Shown here piece after piece: positions 55,501-63,142 of a stretch of 64,000 nt of DNA; positions within the stretch are counted from its first letter, which is position 1; each line of letters starts with the position of its first letter. Both the position numbers and the translations under genes were made by a program. The notes under the pieces were generated by a model, which did no database searches, was not told the DNA's origin, and saw only the letters and a program-made list of their open reading frames with translations. The DNA is from Chaetoderma sp. LZ-2023a (taxonomy: Eukaryota > Mollusca > Caudofoveata > Chaetodermatida > Chaetodermatidae): positions 67,143,188 to 67,207,187 of the forward strand of contig CM067370.1 of NCBI GenBank assembly GCA_034401795.1, given 5' to 3'.

Positions 55501-58500
55501 CTGGAGAGCTTCCAGCAAGGAAACGGTAGGGAAAATTTTCCCTTAGACTAGATCGAATCATAAGGCAAAAGGGAAGAGCACGAAGCTGCCACACCTTGTC
55601 TCTGTAGGCAAAACGAAGATACGGCTGGAAGGATGCATTGGAATATGGAAGTAAGCAGCCTTCAGGTCGATTGAGCAGGTCCACATACCGATATCTAGGG
55701 ATGCAATCACCGACTGGATGGTTTCCATTTTGAATGAAGGAGTCAATATGAACTTGTTGAGTTTTGAGATTGATGATGGGGCGCCAACCCCCACCCACCA
55801 CCACCCCCACACACACCCCCAGTTTTCTTTGTGACTAGAAAAATGGTGGAATAATACCCTGGATTGGTTGTCCAATCCAGAACCTACTCTATTGCCGACT
55901 TTTGAACTAATGACCGAAACTCCTCTTCCAAGGTAGCTAATTGGAAGGAGTCCTTGGGAATGGGAGTCCATTTTGGAATCAGAGATAAAGGAGGATCCTG
56001 AAACCATTCCGGAGAATAACTGCCTCGAAGGACCGAAATAATCCACTGATTGTCCCGAGACAGGGGAGACCACTAATGCCAGAAATGACTCAGATGGGCC
56101 CCTACAGGAATGGATGGATATGAGAACATAGAAGGCCCACCGGCATAGGAGGATATGGGGGTGGCGAGATTGGACCATTAAAAACGCTGTTGATAAGACT
56201 TCTTGAAAGAACTACGACGACCTCTGCCTCGAGAAGATGACCCACGATTGGATGATGAGGAAGACCGGCTTGAGGAAGGCTCATAAGACTGAGGCCGAGA
56301 ACGAGCTTCTACTATTTCATAGAAATGGGACTGGCCATAGACTGAAGACGATGATTTCTTCTGAGGCCGAGGAGATGAAGTCGGAGAACTGGAGGCATCT
56401 GAGACAGACATACGACTGGAGGGACTCGAGCGATGGGGTCGATTTGAATTAACGAAAATCCTGGATGGAAAGGATTGGGAAGGTTTAGACTTCTTACCCG
56501 ATGAATGATCAGAAGTACGAAAGGGAATATCCGAACGACATTTGGATGTGATATTAGGAATAATAGCATCAGCTAGTGACTTGCGAGTAGATTCTTTTTG
56601 GATTAATGAAGGAGCCGAGGTTCCAAAAAGATCTTGAACGAATGGATGAGCAGACAGTAGTTGTTTTTTTAGCTTACGGGATAGAGATGCACAGGACACA
56701 AATTCTTTCCTACAAGTGTGATTAATAAAAGCCAAAGAACGAGCGATTGTATTAAGAGACGCTCTTGTTGAATCAGCCAAGGACTTATAAATAGAGGATG
56801 GGACTGGATCGGAACTAGATGAATTAGGAGAGAACCCGCTAACAGAGATTGGCAATTAGAAGTTTGAACAAATTCCGAAGAGCCTTTTCCAAGCTACACA
56901 GATCGGACTGACCAGCAGAAATGGAAGATGATTGAGGAATCTGAGACCCAATAAGATCTGAGGTTGGGTCCAAAAATGTTTGGACTGAACCAACATTATC
57001 GAAGTCAACCTTGGATAAACGTAACACTTTGTGGGACCCTGGCGCTACCAAACGAACATGAGAACCAGACGTCATAGCAGTAGAATAAAAATCCAACATA
57101 TCAATAGATAGTGAATCCATAGGGAGGTGAAGTTGAGATTCCGAAACGACTGGTTGAACCAATGGGGAAACAAAAGAACGTTGAGAGGAAGGCTCCCGAA
57201 CTAATGGAATTTAGACTGTGAAATGAATTGAAAAGATTCATACCAATCAGAGTTTGATGCCCTGAACAGAAGATATTGAGAATTAGATGAGGAACCATCT
57301 GAAATAAGAGGCGGGATGAAACGGAAAATGAATCCCCCAGACCAGGACCAGAATCTGTATCGTGGTCATCAAGAAATGAATTATCGTCAAAAGAAATATG
57401 ATCGGAAGGATAAGGAGATGGAGTGGGAATGGAATACACTGGATCAAGAATTGGAGGAGGTGTATATGAGATCGAAGTAACTGGAACAATTGAGCCTTGA
57501 TGTGGAACGAAAACACTTGAAGGTAACAAAGCTAGCAATGATTTTCTAGCTGAAATAAAGAGATTGAACGAATCCTGAGGATAGAAAATGTGAAAATGAG
57601 ATGGATCTAAATTCATAAGGGCGATTTCACGAATAATATCGTCCTTAGCGACTTCAGACACCAACGAGTCATGATCAGCAACAGAACCAGAAATATCAGA
57701 AAATAAATGGATTGAAGAAACTGGGTTTGCTAAACTTACCCTTCTTGAATGTTGTGACTGATGAGAATGATGCGGATTGGATACACCACACTGGTGAAAA
57801 TTTGAATACTGAACATTTGAAGTATGAATAGGCAGAGATCTAGAGTCCACAGTGGATGTTAGCGTCGCCTGTGATTGAATGCCGGGTATTGCCAAAGACA
57901 ACGTAGAAGTCAAACACGAGCTTGGAAAAAAAGAGGGTGATGGAGCATAGCAAACACCAACTGGAGTTTGTGATTGACTGGAGGACTGCAAGAAATGACT
58001 GGCAAGTGATACTGAGTCAAACGATTGAGAAGGCCAGACAGAGGTAGATATCATTTGATTGCTAGTATTCACCGGGAAACTGTACCTAGGTGCTGAATTA
58101 TTTGAATGTCTTGAATCAAGAGCCTGAAAATCCTGCTAGACTTTGATAAGACTGAAGATCGGAAGCAGAGGACTGAAAACCGTTAGTTTTAAAACCGGAA
58201 ATTAACTGACCGGAAGTCCCGAAACCGGGAGGACATGAACCGGAAGTACTGGAACCGAAGACATGAACCAGAAGTACTGGAACCGAAGACTGAAAAACTG
58301 AAGTCTGAAAACAGGAAGATGTGTGACCGGAATAAGGATGATAACTGGATGCCTGAAAACCGGAAGACAAAAATCGTGAACTGGAAATGGAAGATCCGGA
58401 AAATTTATGGCCGGAAGTCCTCGAACCGGAAGGAGGACCACCGTAAGAAGACGAACCGGAAAAATGATTGGAAAGGAGAGAGCTGAAAGAGGCCAGACCG

Positions 58501-61500
58501 GAATTGTCCAAACTGGAAACTGCCGACCCAGAGGTACCAGATGAGGCACTAGCCTGACCGGAAGTACACAAGCTGGAAAGTCCCGAACCGGAAGTAGTTA
58601 ATGAAACACCGGAAGACGCCAAACTGGAAGCCGAAAGCGAGGTAACAGGTGAAATCCGATAATTGACACCTTCAAAGGTAATAATGCTGGAACCGGAAGT
58701 GGAATCAGATCATTTCTTATAAGGCCAGGCTTTATACCGGACGAAACCAATGCAGAAAATGAGGTACTAGGAGGAAAATCTGGAAAACCCAAAGGAGATT
58801 CTACAAGTCACAAGCCCGCAGAGGACCCAAAATTGGACGCTTGAGAAAAATAAGGAGAATAAGAGGAAGGTTTCTGATTCGGTAAATACAAAAATTGACC
58901 AGCATGCTGCTGATCTGGTCGAGCAAAAAGCTGAGACGAAAAACGCGGAGCGGTATGATGAGCGGAATGATGAGGCTGGAATTCTGCAAACGCATAAGGA
59001 TGTCTCAGACCCGCAGAATTATCAGGAGCTTCTGCATACGCAGGTGGATAACTCAGAGGAAACTATAGGCGGACACAGTGCCTTAGAAGGATTTTGCAGA
59101 TCGGGCAGATCCACCTTCTCTTCGATACACCCTGCTCTCTTATCCAAGAACCTAGTGGTCACACCAGAGGACAAGGATGACTCTGTGGCCTTCTTATATC
59201 TATAGGGGTCAACTCTGCCTACCACCTCCGATGTGCCGAGAGCGGGCTAAAGTTGACGAACTGGTCAGTTCCTCCTTTTCTTTCTTCGGTGAATCCTCTT
59301 AATCTGTATATGCCGGTACGACGCGCAAAACCTTCCTCTTCTTCGATAAACGCTTATGCGGAATAAACTGCATGATCCGTCAAGGGAATCGCCTGGGAAA
59401 ACCGAGTTTTTCTTTTGCGCGCGCCTGCAGAAGACCCCGAGCCCTCGTCAGTCGACCCGCCAGGAGATAAACTCTTTTTATGAGAGGGTCTATGACGAGG
59501 GACCAGGGCCCTCTGTGATGCCGGCTCTAATTTGATTATGCTAGGAGACATAGCCACCGGACTGTAAACCAGAGCTGTTAAAACTAATGGGTCTGAGGAA
59601 GGCCCCCCTCCCACCCCACCCCGCTGCCACTTGGTTGTTAGTGATAATAGTAGTGGTATCAATTGGAGCGGGAGGTGGAGAGGGGGATCACATCCCAAAA
59701 GAGACATAAGTGAGTCATTGAATGTTTGAAACTGGAATTGAGACCGTCCCGCACAAACCGAGCACTTGTTAGGTCTCGAACATGTACTGCATAAAACGCA
59801 GGGATGTTGACGGTATTAGACAGAGTGCTTCCTGTCACAATCTTTGTTAGAACAACGCACCACAGGGTTGTACGCCTGTTTAGAGGCAGCCTAGAACAGC
59901 AAACAAAGGCTGATACGTCATTTGACTAAAGGCCTATATTAAGAAACAAGCCATGCAACAAACTGACTCATCTATGAAGCTTGAAGCCTATGCGAATGAA
60001 GATAATCTGTAAAATTCCTGAAGGAGTGATCTCCATAAATAAAGGCTGTAATACGAAGCCAATTATAAAAACATAACGGATTGAACCGAAGGGACGTGAC
60101 GTATTGTCGATATTATTTATGTATATCTCGGATACAGACAACTCCATAGAGGAACAAGGCCTTTATATAAGGCAATATTTTAATAAAAACGGACTCAACC
60201 GTAGGCTTGGTAAGGCCGTGGAGTATGGTTTAAATATTATCTATTACCGGGATAATATTAAATCCCCTTGTTAACAACTTGACTCACGAAAACCGGTATC
60301 ATACTATATCGCGTAAGAAAGAAATAAAAAACCATAACTACATATCTTAGCAGGCTTCTCCTTGGAACCGCGCATGTTTCTGATGTAAAATCCAAAATAT
60401 TTGAGGTGATCTGCTGTATCTCTGATGACATTTTGATGACTTTAATCTTGCAAAATTTTGTGATTACCATAGATACTCGCGGAAAAATAAATGACGTTTG
60501 TGCACAATGCATTGAGTATGTCACCCAGCTCGACCAGGTTTGTTGAAATGCGGATTTGCGGTTTTAGCGGTAATTGATATGAGGCTGGAAGCTCAAATTA
60601 AGAGAATATAGAAGAGGATGAAGTTATATGAGGATGGCAGAGTCCGCTGAAGTTTTTTTCGGATGTAACAGATACCCGGATCTATATAACGAAAAGTATT
60701 AGAGGAGGTAACGTATCTTAGGGGTAGGTATAACTTTGGTGGGTCTGTTCACATTTCGCCGATATGCAAGCCCCACCGAGGTCTTGCCATAAGGAGTTGA
60801 CGTTCCAAATTTGAAATGAATCCATTCAAGCTAACTGAAGTTATCAAATGGAAAATAAATGTGGATGGATGGAGGCATGGACATACGTATGGATGGGGCC
60901 TGTTTCCATAGTCCCCATCGGAGGACCAATAAGCCAATTCCATGTGACAGGTGCTAAATTCCAAAGACATTTTACAAAATGACAAGAATCACCACAAAAG
61001 AAAAAACTGTTGGATTAATAATTTATGATAGCATGGAAAATCTGTTACTGGCTCTGGGGGAGAAGCTACGGATCAGTCCTGGTGACGGAATGATCAACAG
61101 ACAGGTGATTGTCTATTTTTGGATGATTGATTGGCAGATAAACTGACAGACATCTCAATGACAGTTGTCTACATGGATTCACTGATGGACATATTGAATG
61201 ATGTACTGCCTGATACATAAATGTAGATGGATTGAGACTGACCACAATATTTTTCACTGACTAACAGATTAATGCTGATTAGGTCAACTTTGACTTTTAA
61301 CAAGAAGACAACAAGGCAATCTTTACTATATTATATCTTTCCTCTCCATAGATCATAATTTTCAAATCAATAACTCAATATAACAACAGTATACTCAAAA
61401 TGTAACTCTTTTGGGATACCCCACCACCTCTCCACCTCTGTATACCAAAAATGTGGTTGCAATGCAACCATGAAGTTCAACTTTATGACTTTGCAATGAA

Positions 61501-63105
61501 CTACGAAGTTTGACTTCAAACATAAAATAAACATAGAAGGCTTATCAATACCCTTACCAACAAGAGGCCCAAGGGCCTGTAATGCTAACCCAGACCATTA
61601 GTATTTGAACAAGTTGCATTTAAATACTGGTAGACATGCTGGATAATTTTCGAAAAACCCAAGATGGCTACCACCATAGGATCATTCCACCCAAGTTTCG
61701 TTGAAATCGCGCCACTAATTCAGGAGTAGCATTTTAAGTGGTTCTGGAAAGTTTTCAAAAAATTCAAATGGCCGTCTACAAAAAGTCGATCAATCAAAAT
61801 TCTCAATAGAAGTTCTAGAGCCTACCACTATAAAATCCATCAAATGGTAATGGAGAAAATGCATTTTGATAATTTTCCGTAAATTTTTTATAAAATATAA
61901 GATTGACTAATCAAAATTCTGTATAAATGTTCTGAACCCTAGACACATAGTCATTCCAGCCAAAGTAAGTTGAAATCCGTGAAGCGGTTAATGAGGAGAA
62001 GCGCTTTGTCAATTTGCGGTTAATTTTTTATAAAATCTAATGTTTTCACCAAAAAACTTGAGCAATAAAAATTTTGTATATACATATAAGTTCTGAAGCA
62101 TAGCCCCATATGTTCCTTCCAGCAAAAGTATTTTGAAATCCACCAAGCGATTAATGAGTAGCGTTTTGACGATTTCCTGTAAATTTTCCAAAAACTAAGG
62201 TTTTCACTAAAAAACTTGACCAATCATAATTCTGTATACAAGGTCTGCAGGCTTATCCCCATAGGGACCTTCCAGCCAAAGCAAGGTGAAATCTGCCAAG
62301 TGGTCAATATCTGTAAGGAGTCCCGTTCTGACAATTTTCGGTAAATTTTTCATAAAATCAAAGATTTTCACACAAAAAAGTTGACCAGTCAAAATTCTGT
62401 ATACAAGTTCTGAACCTGAAAACATTAAGGTCCTTCCAGTCACATTAGGTTAAAATCTGCCCTGCAGTTAATGAGGAGTAGCATTTTAAAACAAAAGTTG
62501 ACAGATGGACGACGGATGACAGACGTTCAACGTGCGTATCAGTGACCTTGACCTTTTGACCACACATCATTGTGTGATGTCGTGTCATTATGAGGAAGAA
62601 TGAGTCAAAGTTTGGATCCAATATGATTAACCAAACCTGAAATATAAACTGAAAATTTAGCTAAATGGAAAATGTTAATGTTGAAAGAACAAGGTTTTTA
62701 ACCAAGATTATAGGGACCGTAACCTTTGACCTTGTGACCTGAACGTCATCGAGTGATGTCAGGTTATTATAAGGAGGCATGTGTCCAAGTTTGGGCCCTG
62801 TATGATTAACCAAATCTGAGATATATACAGAAAAGTCGGGATAAACGGAAAACGTTAATGTTTTTTTTTACCAAGGTCACGGTGACCGTGACCTTTTGAC
62901 ACCAACGTCATCATGAGATGGCATATCATTATAAGGGAGCATGCGCCCAAGTGTGGGTCCAGTATGATAAACCAAACCTGAGATATAAACAAAAACATTG
63001 AGCTAAACGGAGATTGGACTACGACGCCTCAACCAGCGGACGACGTGCAGGGTATTACAATAGCTTGTTTTACTTCGTACTTAAAAGTCGGGCTAAAAAT
63101 CCAAA

Positions 63106-63142
<37 letters not shown>

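Larger units (their letters stand above)
53271..60734 (-). mobile_element. DIRS-E retrotransposon, older broken copy
   Basis: A 7.46-kb minus-strand DIRS element with terminal repeats (53271-53505, 60527-60734), an internal complementary region, recombinase (54104-54999), RT/RNase H (54839-56180) and Gag (56178 to about 59830). It is distant from DIRS-A to C in sequence but has the same layout. The terminal repeats differ at clearly more positions than in A-C, so it is older. It is broken in perhaps eight or more places. It lies in the RUSF1 intron between 51445 and 63860, in the sense orientation. Confidence 0.88.
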
